Shown piece by piece: positions 7,800 through 16,795 of a stretch of DNA of 64,000 nucleotides. How positions within the stretch are numbered: the first letter of the stretch is position 1; the number at the start of each line of letters is the position of its first letter. The notes under the pieces were generated by a model, which saw only the letters and a list, made by a program, of their open reading frames with translations, made no database searches and had not been told where the DNA came from. This DNA comes from Pseudomonas sp. G2-4. GTDB taxonomy: Bacteria > Pseudomonadota > Gammaproteobacteria > Pseudomonadales > Pseudomonadaceae. The translations under genes were made by a program, and so were the position numbers. The stretch spans positions 3,100,001-3,164,000 of the forward strand of contig NZ_CP125957.1 in the NCBI RefSeq assembly GCF_030064125.1. Direction: 5' to 3'.

Positions 7800-8558
7800 A
7801 TGAAATGGGGCGTGTGGTGCCTGCTGTGGTGCGGCCTGTCGTTGACGGCGCAAGCGGCGGTCGATCCGGGCAAGGATCCGGTACCCTCGGTGATGTGGGC
7901 CTTCTATCACAAGCAACTGCTGGGCGCCGCGCCGTTCGTGTTCGATGACCGGGTCCGGTTGCTGGCACCACCCTTTGCCGAGGATGCGCGTCAGGTGCCC
8001 CTGGAAATCGATGCCCGGGCCTTCACCGGTGACGTGGTCCGGATACTGGCCTGGGCCGAACTGAACCCGTTGCCGAAAATCGTCGACTTCCAACCAGGGG
8101 AGCGGGTACTGCCCTGGTTGTCGATCCGTATTCGTATCGAGCAAGCCACTCCGTTGCGTGCCGCCGTGCAGACCCGCGATGGCCTCTGGCACGTCGGCTC
8201 GACCCTGATCGACGCGGCCGGTGGCGGCTGCACCGCGCCCAGTGTGGTGCGCACCCAGCCGGGGTGGGAGGAACACCTGGGCGAAGTGCTCGGGGCCCGT
8301 TATCCCCGCGGTGAAAGCAGTCGCCTGCGCCTGCAGGTGACCCATCCGATGGATAACGGCCTGGTCAGCGGCATTCCTGAGTTCTTCCTCAACCAGGCCC
8401 AACTGCTGGACGCCGACGGCCAGGTGCTGGCGCGCCTTGAGCTGTTTCCGGCGGTCAGCGAAAACCCCAACCTGGGCTTCGACATCCAAGGCCCGGGAAA
8501 AACCCGCCTGGTGCTGCGCGACAACGGCGGCAACACGTTCGAGGCGGCGATCCCCTGA
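7800..8558 (+). CDS. Quinoprotein-associated SoxYZ-like carrier protein
   Basis: A 252-residue exported protein with a signal peptide (to about residue 19, LTAQA). The first part resembles SoxY, with a single cysteine in GGGCTAPS (Cys144) at the place of the SoxY substrate-carrying cysteine. The C-terminal 90 residues resemble SoxZ (HPMDNGL, then PNLGFDIQGPG). A fused SoxYZ-like protein next to a PQQ dehydrogenase is a recognised family, thought to form a sulfur- or thiol-based relay with the metallohydrolase encoded next. The substrate carried on the cysteine is not known. The start at 7800 follows AGGAG. Gaps are 10 nt to pedG and 16 nt to the hydrolase. Confidence 0.8.
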   Translation: MKWGVWCLLWCGLSLTAQAAVDPGKDPVPSVMWAFYHKQLLGAAPFVFDDRVRLLAPPFAEDARQVPLEIDARAFTGDVVRILAWAELNPLPKIVDFQPGERVLPWLSIRIRIEQATPLRAAVQTRDGLWHVGSTLIDAAGGGCTAPSVVRTQPGWEEHLGEVLGARYPRGESSRLRLQVTHPMDNGLVSGIPEFFLNQAQLLDADGQVLARLELFPAVSENPNLGFDIQGPGKTRLVLRDNGGNTFEAAIP

Positions 8559-8574
8559 CCAAAAGGAGCGCCCC

Positions 8575-9510
8575 ATGCGCTGGTTGCTGCTGATTTTCAT
8601 GAGCCTGTACGGGCCAGCCTGGGCCGGTACGGACTATGCACTCAAACCCCGGCAGATCGCCGAGGCTACCTGGCTGCTGGAAGGCAGCACCGAGAATTTC
8701 GCCAAGGCCAACGGTGGCAACATCGTCAACACCGGGTTCATCGTCACCGACGTCGGTGTGGTGGTGATCGATACCGGGCCGTCGAAACGCTACGGCGAGG
8801 CCCTGCGCCAGGCCATCGCGGCGACCACGGACAAACCGGTGATCCAGGTTTTGCTGACCCATCATCACCCCGACCATGTGCTGGGCAACCAGGCCTTCAG
8901 CGACGTGCCCATCGGCGCCTTGGCCGGGACCACCGACCTGCTGCGTCAGCAAGGCGACGCTATGGCAGAGAACATGTACCGGCTGGTGGGCGATTGGATG
9001 CGCGGTACCGAGGTGGTGTTGCCGCCCCAGGTACTGGAGCCCGGCGTGCTGAAGGTGGGCAATCACTCGTTGCGACTGCTGCAACTGGCCGGGCACACCG
9101 GGGCCGACCTGGCGATACTCGACGAAACCACGGGTGTGCTGTTCGCCGGCGACCTGGTGTTCTACGAACGCGCCCTGACCACCCCCAACAGCCCGGGGCT
9201 GGAGGTCTGGCTCAACGACCTCGACACCCTGCAGGCCTTGCCCTGGAAGCAGATCGTGCCCGGTCACGGCCCAGTGGCGACTGACGCCCAGCCCTTTGCC
9301 CAGATGCGTGATTACCTGGGTTGGCTCGACCAACTGATGCGCGACGGCGCGGCCCGGGGCGAGGACATGGCCGAGATGATCCGCAGCCCCATCCCCGAGC
9401 GCTTCGCCGGGATCAGCCTGAGCCGCTATGAGCTGATTCGCAGTGTCAGTCATTTGTATCCGCGCTATGAACGCGCGGGAATGAAACGGGTGGATGCCCA
9501 ACCGCAATAG
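8575..9510 (+). CDS. Quinoprotein relay system zinc metallohydrolase (metallo-beta-lactamase fold)
   Basis: A 311-residue exported metallo-beta-lactamase-fold hydrolase. A signal peptide covers about residues 1-17 (AWAG). The zinc motif is [12 protein letters not shown] (His96, His98, Asp100, His101), followed by a distal histidine in [12 protein letters not shown] and an acidic ligand in LFAGDLVF. SoxH-like proteins of this kind are co-encoded with the SoxYZ-like carrier and PQQ dehydrogenases, and may release a group bound to the carrier cysteine. It is the last gene of the pedF-led run; AAGGAG precedes the ATG by 8 nt. A REPIN follows the stop codon. Confidence 0.83.
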   Translation: MRWLLLIFMSLYGPAWAGTDYALKPRQIAEATWLLEGSTENFAKANGGNIVNTGFIVTDVGVVVIDTGPSKRYGEALRQAIAATTDKPVIQVLLTHHHPDHVLGNQAFSDVPIGALAGTTDLLRQQGDAMAENMYRLVGDWMRGTEVVLPPQVLEPGVLKVGNHSLRLLQLAGHTGADLAILDETTGVLFAGDLVFYERALTTPNSPGLEVWLNDLDTLQALPWKQIVPGHGPVATDAQPFAQMRDYLGWLDQLMRDGAARGEDMAEMIRSPIPERFAGISLSRYELIRSVSHLYPRYERAGMKRVDAQPQ

Positions 9511-9526
9511 CCCTGGCTGTATGAAG

Positions 9527-9661
9527 CCCCTGTGGCGAGGGAGCTTGCTCCCGCTGGGGCGCGCAGCGGCCCTAAAAAATCTGCAACACACCGATAATCA
9601 AGGGGGCGCGCAAAGGGGGCCGCTTCGCAGCCCAGCGGGAGCAAGCTCCCTCGCCACGGGG
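9527..9661. repeat. REPIN, type B
   Basis: Arms CCCCTGTGGCGAGGGAGCTT and the inverted copy ending CTCGCCACGGG enclose about 75 bp between the metallohydrolase gene and the pedH promoter. Confidence 0.92.
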
Positions 9662-9681
9662 ATGTGTGCAATGCCACACAT

Positions 9682-9696
9682 GTACCAAGGAACTAG
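9682..9696 (+). promoter_or_regulatory. TACCAAGG motif, copy 3 (before pedH)
   Basis: GTACCAAGGAACTAG lies 107 bp upstream of the pedH ATG, just after a REPIN. It matches copies at 1115 and 6331 over the core TACCAAGG. Confidence 0.5.
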
Positions 9697-9756
9697 AAAA
9701 CTCAACACTGCGGGCAATTGTTGCCAGCGGCCCTGGGGCCAAGAATCTGCGACAGA

Positions 9757-9773
9757 CCGGGAAAATTTCCCGG
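9757..9773. promoter_or_regulatory. GGGAA-N3-TTCCC palindrome before pedH
   Basis: CCGGGAAAATTTCCCGG is an almost perfect palindrome 30 bp upstream of pedH. It shares GGGAA-N3-TTCCC with the pedE promoter. Its closeness to the start codon would fit a repressor-like site or an activator site next to the promoter. Confidence 0.5.
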
Positions 9774-9777
9774 GTAT

Positions 9778-9785
9778 AACAATAA
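9778..9785 (+). promoter_or_regulatory. CA motif (candidate Hfq/Crc site) before pedH
   Basis: AACAATAA matches the catabolite activity motif AANAANAA exactly. It lies 17 nt before the pedH ATG, next to the ribosome site GAGG. Confidence 0.45.
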
Positions 9786-9802
9786 CCGCAGAGGTAGCCG
9801 TT

Positions 9803-11578
9803 ATGAGTCATCCCGCACGTCGCCAACCGTTCGCCGTGAGCCTGCTGCTCAGTGCCATGCTGCTGTCCGGTTCGGCCCTGGCCGCTGTGACCGATCAGGA
9901 AATTCTCCAGGACCCGAAGAACCCCGAGCAGATCGTGACCAACGGCCTGGGTGTCCAAGGCCAGCGCTATAGCCCGCTTGCCACGCTCAATACGGATAAC
10001 GTCAAGGACCTGCGGCCTGTCTGGGCGTTTTCCTTCGGTGGTGAAAAGCAGCGCGGCCAGCAGGCCCAGCCAATGATCAAGGACGGGGTGATGTACCTCA
10101 CCGGCTCCTATTCGCGGGTGTTTGCCGTGGATGCACGTACCGGCAAGAAACTGTGGCAGTACGACGCGCGCCTGCCCGATGACATCCGTCCTTGCTGCGA
10201 CGTGATCAACCGTGGCGTGGCGCTGTATGGCGACCTGGTGTTCTTCGGCACCCTCGACGCCAAGCTGGTCGCGCTGAACAAGGACACTGGCAAGGTGGTT
10301 TGGAGCAAGAAGGTCGCCGACCACAAGGAAGGCTACTCGATCAGCGCCGCGCCACTGGTGATCAACGGCAAGCTGATCACCGGTGTGGCCGGTGGTGAGT
10401 TCGGTGTAGTGGGCCAGATCAGCGCCTATGACCCGAAGAACGGTGAACTGCTGTGGACCCGCCCGACCGTGGAAGGCCACATGGGCTACGTCTACAAGGA
10501 CGGCAAGGCCGTCGAAAACGGCATCTCCGGCGGTGAGGCGGGCAAGACCTGGCCGGGCGACCTCTGGAAAACCGGCGGTGCCGCACCTTGGCTGGGCGGT
10601 TACTACGACCCGGAAACCAACCTGCTGCTGTTCGGCACCGGCAACCCGGCGCCGTGGAACTCCCACCTGCGTCCTGGCGACAACCTCTATTCCTCATCGC
10701 GTCTGGCCTTGAACCCGGACGACGGCACCATCAAATGGCACTTCCAGAGCACGCCTCATGACGGCTGGGACTATGACGGTGTCAACGAGCTGATCTCGTT
10801 CAACTACAAGGAAGGCGGCAAGGAAATCAAGGCGGCAGCGACCGCCGACCGTAACGGCTTCTTCTACGTGCTCGATCGCACCAATGGCAAGTTCATCCGT
10901 GGTTTCCCATTTGTCGACAAGATCACCTGGGCCACTGGCCTGGACAAGGACGGCCGGCCGATCTACAACGAGGCCAGCCGTCCAGGCGCGCCCGGCAGCG
11001 AAGCCAAGGGCAGTTCGGTATTCGTAGCGCCGGCCTTCCTCGGCGCAAAAAACTGGATGCCCATGGCTTATAGCCAAGACACCGGGTTGTTCTACGTGCC
11101 GTCCAATGAATGGGGCATGGACATCTGGAACGAAGGCATCGCCTACAAGAAAGGCGCGGCGTTCCTCGGGGCCGGTTTCACCATCAAGCCACTGAACGAA
11201 GATTACATCGGCGTGCTGCGGGCCATCGATCCGAAGACCGGCAAGGAAGTCTGGCGCCACAAGAACTACGCGCCACTGTGGGGCGGGGTGCTGACCACCA
11301 AGGGCAACCTGGTGTTCACCGGCACGCCTGAAGGTTTCCTGCAGGCCTTCAACGCCAAGACCGGGGAAAAGGTTTGGGAATTCCAGACCGGTTCCGGCGT
11401 GCTCGGTTCGCCCATCACCTGGGAAATGGACGGCGAGCAATACGTCTCCGTGGTCTCTGGCTGGGGCGGCGCGGTGCCGCTGTGGGGCGGTGAGGTGGCC
11501 AAGCGCGTGAAGGACTTCAACCAGGGCGGGATGCTCTGGACCTTCAAGTTGCCGAAAGATCTGGTGGCCAAGCACTGA
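9803..11578 (+). CDS. pedH: PedH-like lanthanide-type PQQ-dependent alcohol dehydrogenase
   Basis: A 591-residue periplasmic quinoprotein with a signal peptide (to about residue 28, GSALAA) and the PQQ disulfide pair Cys131-Cys132 (RPCCDV). The catalytic site reads [12 protein letters not shown]: Asp323 is the catalytic base and Asp325, two residues on, is the extra carboxylate that marks rare-earth-dependent enzymes such as XoxF and P. putida PedH. PedE in this window has Ser at that place. It is expected to oxidise the same range of alcohols and aldehydes when lanthanides are present. Longer in-frame starts upstream run through the REPIN, so the ATG at 9803 is used (AGAGG about 9 nt before). 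It has its own promoter region with motifs shared with pedE. Confidence 0.95.
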   Translation: MSHPARRQPFAVSLLLSAMLLSGSALAAVTDQEILQDPKNPEQIVTNGLGVQGQRYSPLATLNTDNVKDLRPVWAFSFGGEKQRGQQAQPMIKDGVMYLTGSYSRVFAVDARTGKKLWQYDARLPDDIRPCCDVINRGVALYGDLVFFGTLDAKLVALNKDTGKVVWSKKVADHKEGYSISAAPLVINGKLITGVAGGEFGVVGQISAYDPKNGELLWTRPTVEGHMGYVYKDGKAVENGISGGEAGKTWPGDLWKTGGAAPWLGGYYDPETNLLLFGTGNPAPWNSHLRPGDNLYSSSRLALNPDDGTIKWHFQSTPHDGWDYDGVNELISFNYKEGGKEIKAAATADRNGFFYVLDRTNGKFIRGFPFVDKITWATGLDKDGRPIYNEASRPGAPGSEAKGSSVFVAPAFLGAKNWMPMAYSQDTGLFYVPSNEWGMDIWNEGIAYKKGAAFLGAGFTIKPLNEDYIGVLRAIDPKTGKEVWRHKNYAPLWGGVLTTKGNLVFTGTPEGFLQAFNAKTGEKVWEFQTGSGVLGSPITWEMDGEQYVSVVSGWGGAVPLWGGEVAKRVKDFNQGGMLWTFKLPKDLVAKH

Positions 11579-11593
11579 AGTCTGTCTTGAACT

Positions 11594-11716
11594 GTGGCGA
11601 GGGAGCTTGCTCCCGCTCGGCTGCGAAGCAGTCGCCAACCCGGCGGTCCTGGTTTCGTCCAGCACCCGAGGCATGGGAGTGCTTCGCACTCCAGCGGGAG
11701 CAAGCTCCCTCGCCAC
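11594..11716. repeat. REPIN, type B
   Basis: Inverted arms GTGGCGAGGGAGCTTGCTCC and its reverse complement enclose about 65 bp downstream of pedH. Confidence 0.92.
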
Positions 11717-11777
11717 AACAGCAGGTGCGGCAGACTTGAGCTGGCGCTTCTTACCCGAAAATCTACGACCAAATAAC

Positions 11778-11825
11778 GAGAGCCCCCCTGCCAACGACTC
11801 ATTCGTCCGCCGGGCGGGGCTCTCT
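11778..11825 (+). terminator. Hairpin upstream of pedI (terminator or 5' UTR structure)
   Basis: GAGAGCCCC at 11778-11786 pairs with GGGGCTCTC at 11816-11824; a GCC/GGC helix can form inside. There is no long T run after it (TCTCTACC). It lies 55 nt before the pedI ATG, so it could end pedH transcripts or be part of the pedI leader. Confidence 0.4.
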
Positions 11826-11879
11826 ACCATCGGTCTATCGCCTGTCCCGCGACAGGCATCGACCAGGCAGAGGCCCATC

Positions 11880-13400
11880 ATGATCTATGCACAACCCGGA
11901 ACCCCAGGCGCCGTCGTTTCCTTCAAGCCGCGCTATGGCAATTTCATCGGCGGCGAATTCGTCGCGCCGGTCAATGGCGAGTACTTCACCAATACGTCCC
12001 CGGTCAACGGCGAAGTCATTGCAGAATTCCCGCGCTCCGGCGCCGCCGACATCGACAAGGCCCTGGATGCCGCCCATGCCGCTGCCGATGCCTGGGGCAA
12101 GACCTCGGTGCAGGACCGTTCCCTGGCGCTGTTGAAGATCGCCGACCGCATCGAACAGCACCTGGAAGTCCTCGCCGTCGCTGAAACCTGGGACAACGGC
12201 AAGGCCGTACGCGAAACCCTCAATGCCGACGTGCCGCTGGCCGCCGATCATTTCCGGTATTTCGCCGGTTGCATCCGCGCCCAAGAGGGCGGGGCCGCCG
12301 AGATCAATGAACTGACTGCGGCCTATCACTTCCACGAGCCGCTGGGCGTGGTCGGGCAGATTATCCCGTGGAACTTCCCGCTGCTGATGGCCGCCTGGAA
12401 ACTCGCCCCGGCCCTGGCCGCCGGTAACTGCATCGTGCTCAAGCCGGCGGAGCAGACGCCGCTGTCGATCACCGTGTTCATGGAGCTGATCGCCGACTTG
12501 CTGCCGGCCGGTGTGTTGAACATCGTTCATGGTTTCGGTCGCGAAGCCGGTGAAGCCCTGGCCACCAGCAAGCGCATCGCCAAGATCGCCTTCACCGGTT
12601 CCACCCCGATCGGCTCGCACATCATGAAATGCGCCGCCGAGAACATCATCCCGTCCACCGTGGAACTGGGCGGCAAATCGCCGAACATCTTCTTCGAAGA
12701 CATCATGCAGGCCGAACCGGCGTTTATTGAAAAAGCCGCCGAAGGCCTGGTGCTGGCGTTCTTCAACCAGGGCGAAGTGTGCACCTGCCCATCCCGGGCG
12801 CTGGTGCAGGAGTCGATCTATGTGCCGTTCATGGCCGAGGTCATGAAGAAAATCGCCAAGATCAAGCGCGGCAACCCGTTGGACACCGACACCATGGTCG
12901 GCGCCCAGGCTTCCCAGCAGCAGTACGACAAGATTCTTTCGTATCTGGAGATCGCCCGGGAAGAGGGCGCCGAATTGCTGACCGGCGGCGCGGCCGAGCA
13001 CCTGGAAGGGGATCTGTCGAGCGGCTATTACATCCAGCCGACCCTGCTCAAGGGTCACAACAAGATGCGCGTGTTCCAGGAAGAAATCTTCGGGCCGGTG
13101 GTGGGCGTCACCACCTTCAAGGACGAAGCCGAAGCCCTGGCCATTGCCAACGACACTGAGTTCGGCCTCGGCGCCGGTCTGTGGACCCGTGACATCAACC
13201 GCGCCTACCGCATGGGCCGGGCGATCAAGGCCGGTCGCGTGTGGACCAACTGCTACCACCTGTACCCGGCCCACGCCGCGTTCGGGGGCTACAAGAAATC
13301 CGGTGTCGGCCGTGAAACCCACAAAATGATGCTCGATCATTACCAGCAGACCAAGAACCTGCTGGTGAGCTACGACATCAATCCGTTGGGGTTCTTCTAA
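11880..13400 (+). CDS. pedI: PedI/ExaC-like NAD+-dependent aldehyde dehydrogenase
   Basis: A 506-residue aldehyde dehydrogenase without a signal peptide, hence cytoplasmic. The catalytic cysteine is Cys301 ([11 protein letters not shown]) and the general base Glu262 (VELGGKSPN). Other family marks are the [10 protein letters not shown] cofactor loop, FTGSTPIG and the C-terminal GGYKKSG. The 39-residue spacing between Glu and Cys, a little longer than the common 34, is as expected in the acetaldehyde dehydrogenase (ExaC) group. It oxidises aldehydes from PedE, PedH and ErcA to carboxylates. The ATG at 11880 is preceded by CAGAGG. It lies between pedH and the small pqqA gene, in the usual order of the exa/ped locus. 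Confidence 0.92.
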   Translation: MIYAQPGTPGAVVSFKPRYGNFIGGEFVAPVNGEYFTNTSPVNGEVIAEFPRSGAADIDKALDAAHAAADAWGKTSVQDRSLALLKIADRIEQHLEVLAVAETWDNGKAVRETLNADVPLAADHFRYFAGCIRAQEGGAAEINELTAAYHFHEPLGVVGQIIPWNFPLLMAAWKLAPALAAGNCIVLKPAEQTPLSITVFMELIADLLPAGVLNIVHGFGREAGEALATSKRIAKIAFTGSTPIGSHIMKCAAENIIPSTVELGGKSPNIFFEDIMQAEPAFIEKAAEGLVLAFFNQGEVCTCPSRALVQESIYVPFMAEVMKKIAKIKRGNPLDTDTMVGAQASQQQYDKILSYLEIAREEGAELLTGGAAEHLEGDLSSGYYIQPTLLKGHNKMRVFQEEIFGPVVGVTTFKDEAEALAIANDTEFGLGAGLWTRDINRAYRMGRAIKAGRVWTNCYHLYPAHAAFGGYKKSGVGRETHKMMLDHYQQTKNLLVSYDINPLGFF

Positions 13401-13428
13401 GCCTCGAAACATCGATTGAGTGAACACT

Positions 13429-13550
13429 GTGGCGAGGGAGCTTGCTCCCGCTGGGCCGCGAAGCGGCCCTCTTTGAACCATCTCATCTCTTGTGTGTGGA
13501 TGATAGGGGGGGCTGCTGCGCAGCCCAGCGGGAGCAAGCTCCCTCGCCAC
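13429..13550. repeat. REPIN, type B
   Basis: Inverted arms GTGGCGAGGGAGCTTGCTCC and its reverse complement, enclosing about 65 bp between pedI and pqqA. The left arm is followed by the local inverted repeat GGGCCGCGAAGCGGCCC. Confidence 0.92.
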
Positions 13551-13676
13551 AGGTGCTCGCTCTCCAGTAGTACCAACGCACCCCACCCACCGCTTCGAAA
13601 GTAGCATTCGAGCCTTGGGCGGGGCATGCATTAATGACCTTGCCGGAATCGCCCGGTACAAGAAGAGGAAAGACCC

Positions 13677-13748
13677 ATGTGGACTAAACCCGCGTTTACT
13701 GACCTGCGTATTGGCTTTGAAGTGACAATGTACTTCGCCAACCGATGA
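13677..13748 (+). CDS. pqqA: PqqA, PQQ precursor peptide (orphan copy)
   Basis: A 23-residue peptide starting [16 protein letters not shown] and ending MYFANR. It carries the invariant Glu15 and Tyr19 (E-x3-Y), which PqqE and later enzymes join to make pyrroloquinoline quinone. AGAGGAAAG lies 8-14 nt before the ATG. No pqqB-E genes are in the window, so this is a stand-alone copy next to the PQQ-dependent dehydrogenases. It probably feeds a pqq operon elsewhere in the genome (inference). It is too short for ordinary gene finders. A strong hairpin follows the stop codon. Confidence 0.93.
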   Translation: MWTKPAFTDLRIGFEVTMYFANR

Positions 13749-13752
13749 GTGC

Positions 13753-13783
13753 TAGCCCGGCCTGAGGCATTCAGGCCGGGCTA
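13753..13783 (+). terminator. Hairpin directly after pqqA
   Basis: A perfect 13-bp stem (TAGCCCGGCCTGA with TCAGGCCGGGCTA) closed by a 5-nt loop starts 5 nt after the pqqA stop. The T run is poor, so it may act as a transcript-stabilising 3' end as much as a terminator. Confidence 0.7.
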
Positions 13784-13859
13784 CCCATTGGTCTGATTGC
13801 AATCACGGTAGGATGCTTTAGGCTCAGGGTATCCCAAGACAATAAGAACAGGCTTACCG

Positions 13860-15038
13860 ATGAGCCACGCACCTGAAAAGATGAGTCTTAGTCCACTGCG
13901 CAAGTTTGTTTCCCCCGAAATCATGTTCGGTGCCGGTTGCCGGCACAATGTCGGCAATTACGCCAAGACGTTTGGCGCGCGCAAGGTGCTGATCGTCACC
14001 GATCCCGGCGTGATCGCTGCCGGATGGGTGGCCGATGTCGAGGCCAGCCTCCAGGCCCAGGCCATCGATTACTGTATCTACAGTGCCGTCTCGCCCAATC
14101 CCCGGGTCGAAGAAGTGATGCTCGGTGCCGAGGTGTACCGGGAAAACCATTGCGACGTCATCGTTGCGGTCGGCGGCGGCAGCCCCATGGACTGCGGCAA
14201 GGGCATCGGCATCGTCGTCGCCCATGGTCGCAACATCCTCGAGTTCGAGGGCGTCGACATGCTGTACATGCCCAGCCCACCGCTGATCCTGATTCCCACC
14301 ACGGCTGGCACCTCGGCCGATGTGTCGCAGTTCGTGATCATCTCCAACCAGCAAGAACGCATGAAGTTTTCCATCGTCAGCAAGGCGGCGGTGCCGGACG
14401 TATCGCTGATCGACCCGGAAACCACCCTGAGCATGGACCCGTTCCTGTCGGCCTGTACCGGCATCGATGCGCTGGTGCATGCCATCGAGGCGTTCGTGTC
14501 CACCGGCCACGGCCCGTTGACCGACCCCCATGCGCTGGAGGCCATGCGCCTGATCAACGGCAACTTGGTGCAGATGATTGCCAATCCGGCGGACGTCGCC
14601 CTGCGGGAAAAAATCATGCTCGGCAGCATGCAGGCCGGGCTGGCGTTCTCCAACGCGATCCTCGGTGCAGTGCACGCGATGTCCCACAGCCTGGGTGGGT
14701 TCCTGGATTTGCCCCACGGCTTGTGCAACGCGGTGTTGGTGGAGCACGTGGTGGCCTTCAACTACAACTCGGCCCCTGAACGTTTCAAGGTGATCGCCGA
14801 GACGCTGGGCATCGACTGCCGTGGGCTCAACCACCGGCAGATTCGCACGCGCCTGGTGGAACACCTGATCGCCCTCAAGCACACCATCGGTTTCCACGAA
14901 ACCCTGGGCTTGCACGGGGTGAGCACCTCGGATATTCCGTTCCTGTCGCAACATGCGATGCATGACCCGTGCATCCTCACCAACCCTCGGGAGTCGAGCC
15001 AGCGGGATGTCGAGGTCGTTTATGGCGAAGCCCTCTGA
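13860..15038 (+). CDS. ercA: ErcA-like iron-containing alcohol dehydrogenase
   Basis: A 392-residue group III (Fe-dependent) alcohol dehydrogenase. NAD-binding glycines lie in VGGGSPMDCGKG and ILIPTTAGT. Metal ligands come from Asp and His residues in GIDALVHAIEAF and from VHAMSHSLGGFLDLPHG. ErcA of P. aeruginosa belongs to this group and sits, as here, directly before a hybrid kinase gene (ercS); it has been linked to regulation of the ethanol oxidation system rather than to bulk alcohol turnover. The 3' end overlaps the kinase gene by 17 nt. CAATAAGAACAGG precedes the ATG and contains a CA-like motif. Confidence 0.88.
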   Translation: MSHAPEKMSLSPLRKFVSPEIMFGAGCRHNVGNYAKTFGARKVLIVTDPGVIAAGWVADVEASLQAQAIDYCIYSAVSPNPRVEEVMLGAEVYRENHCDVIVAVGGGSPMDCGKGIGIVVAHGRNILEFEGVDMLYMPSPPLILIPTTAGTSADVSQFVIISNQQERMKFSIVSKAAVPDVSLIDPETTLSMDPFLSACTGIDALVHAIEAFVSTGHGPLTDPHALEAMRLINGNLVQMIANPADVALREKIMLGSMQAGLAFSNAILGAVHAMSHSLGGFLDLPHGLCNAVLVEHVVAFNYNSAPERFKVIAETLGIDCRGLNHRQIRTRLVEHLIALKHTIGFHETLGLHGVSTSDIPFLSQHAMHDPCILTNPRESSQRDVEVVYGEAL

Positions 15039-16392
15039 CGAGCAGCAAAAAGCCTTGGAGGGGTTACTGGGACTGGGCAATCACTCGACGCGCAAGAGCC
15101 ACTATCCCGAGCTGGCGGCGCGCCTCGATGAGCTGGAGCAGGCCCGGCAACACCTGCAACAACTCAACGAACAATTGGAACAACGGGTGGCCGAGCGCAC
15201 CGACGCGCTACTGGAGGCCAACCACAACCTGCAGCAACAGATCGCCCAGCGAGAGTTGGTCGAGCAGCAGTTGCGCGATGCCCGGGACGTCGCCCAGGCC
15301 GCCAATCGCAGCAAGGACAAGTACCTGGCGGCCGCCAGCCATGACCTGTTGCAGCCGCTCAACGCCGCACGCCTGCTGATCTCCACCTTGCGCGAGCGTT
15401 CGCTGCCAACCTCCGAGCAGGTGCTGGTGGAGCGCACCCACCAGGCCCTCGAAGGCGCGGAAGATTTGCTCACCGACCTGCTGGACATTTCCCGGCTGGA
15501 CCAGGCAGCGGTCAAGCCCGACCTCGCGCCGTATCGGCTGGACGAGTTGCTGGCGCCATTGGTGTCGGAATTCCAATCGGTGGCCGGCGCTGCAGGGTTG
15601 GAGCTGCGGACGCATTTTGGCGACGAAGCGATCATGACCGACCTGCGGCTGATGACCCGCATTCTGCGCAACCTGCTCAGCAATGCCTGCCGCTACACCG
15701 CCCAGGGCGGCATTCTCCTGGCCGCCCGGCGCCGGGGAGGGCAGTTGAGCCTGGAAGTCTGGGACACCGGCCGGGGCATTGCCGCCGACTGCCTGGAGTC
15801 GATATTCCTGGAATTTAACCAATTGGACGTCGGCCGGGCGGCGGATCGCAAAGGCGTCGGCCTGGGTCTGGCAATCGTCGAGCGCATCGCCCATATCCTC
15901 GGCTATCGGGTCCAGGTGCGTTCCCGACCGGGGCGCGGCTCGGTGTTCAGCATTCAGGTGCCGCTGTCAGCCGAAAGACCGCCGCCCCTCTCTCAGATAC
16001 CCGTACAAGCAGTTGCCGGCAACCCGCTACCGGGCCGTCGCCTGCTGGTGATCGACAACGAACTGAGCATTTTGCAAAGCATGGCCGCGCTGCTGGGGCA
16101 GTGGGGCTGCGACGTGCTGACTGCCACCGACGAGGCGGGCGCCTTTGACGTGCTGCAAGGTCGCGCGCCGGAACTGATCCTGGCGGATTTTCACCTGGAT
16201 CATGGCGTGGTGGGGTGCGAGGTGGTCAAGCACCTGCGCGAGCATTTTCACCAAGCGATCCCGGCGGTGATCATCACCGCCGACCGCAGCGACCAGTGCC
16301 GCCGCGCCTTGCGCAAATTGGGTGCGCCGCTGCTGAATAAACCGCTCAAGCCCGGCAAGTTGCGGGCGGTGTTAAGCCAGATGCTTGGGTAG
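15022..16392 (+). CDS. ercS: ErcS-like hybrid sensor kinase/response regulator, cytoplasmic
   Basis: A 456-residue soluble hybrid kinase. Residues about 10-95 form a coiled coil rich in Gln, Glu and Leu. The HisKA domain has phosphoacceptor His107 (AASHDLLQPLNA). The HATPase domain follows with NLLSNACRYT, DTGRGI and a G2 box (KGVGLGLAIVERI). A C-terminal receiver (about residues 335-456) has Asp389 (LILADFHLD). There is no transmembrane helix and no obvious input domain. The start ATG at 15022 lies inside the end of ercA, which implies translational coupling. Kinases of this type act in the Erb/Exa/Ped regulatory hierarchy; the partner regulator is not in this window. A short hairpin follows the stop. 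Confidence 0.87.
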   Translation: MAKPSDEQQKALEGLLGLGNHSTRKSHYPELAARLDELEQARQHLQQLNEQLEQRVAERTDALLEANHNLQQQIAQRELVEQQLRDARDVAQAANRSKDKYLAAASHDLLQPLNAARLLISTLRERSLPTSEQVLVERTHQALEGAEDLLTDLLDISRLDQAAVKPDLAPYRLDELLAPLVSEFQSVAGAAGLELRTHFGDEAIMTDLRLMTRILRNLLSNACRYTAQGGILLAARRRGGQLSLEVWDTGRGIAADCLESIFLEFNQLDVGRAADRKGVGLGLAIVERIAHILGYRVQVRSRPGRGSVFSIQVPLSAERPPPLSQIPVQAVAGNPLPGRRLLVIDNELSILQSMAALLGQWGCDVLTATDEAGAFDVLQGRAPELILADFHLDHGVVGCEVVKHLREHFHQAIPAVIITADRSDQCRRALRKLGAPLLNKPLKPGKLRAVLSQMLG

Positions 16393-16795
16393 CGATCCCT
16401 CGTCAGAGGGATTATCTTTCGCTGCATGGCTTGAGGGTCGGGCCGGTCAAGCGCTATCAAAAAGCCACTTATTGGCCGTGTTTTTTACCCTGAATGAAAA
16501 AAGACGCTTCGATCTGTTTATTTCCTTATGTAAACTCCCCCCGCTGCGACAATCGGGCACGGCCTCGCCAGGCCCGATGGTAACCGTTTTGCAGTGTCCC
16601 TCACCCAGCTGAAGCCAAGACCTACAAGAAGTCAGCGCCGGAGAGACATAAATGTGAGGCTGATAATGACTCGGCCCTGTAGGTCCATCCTCCAGTCCTT
16701 CCCGATACTAACCTGCTGGCATTGCCGGTCATGGCGTGGTCTATCATTGATCAGGACAGGTGGGTGGAATGGCGTTCTATCCTAGGGATACACAC
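16393..16795. other. Intergenic region ercS-mqo
   Basis: The 403-bp gap begins with the ercS terminator hairpin. The rest should hold the mqo promoter and leader. I see no gene and no clear regulator site; an inverted GGGC(N)CGGCCTCGCC-like GC-rich stretch around 16555-16580 is the only local structure. Confidence 0.5.
16395..16420 (+). terminator. Probable terminator after ercS
   Basis: ATCCCTC at 16395-16401 pairs with GAGGGAT at 16406-16412 around a GTCA loop, followed by TATCTTTC. It starts 2 nt after the ercS stop. Confidence 0.55.

Larger units (their letters stand above)
11579..11879. other. Intergenic region pedH-pedI
   Basis: The 301-bp gap holds a type B REPIN (11594-11716) and a GC-rich hairpin (11778-11824) close to pedI. 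No further gene was seen. Confidence 0.6.

Noticed and set aside
11835..13661. 608-codon open frame on the minus strand opposite pedI
   Set aside because: It runs through two REPIN arms and opposes a clear aldehyde dehydrogenase. It shows no recognisable domain.
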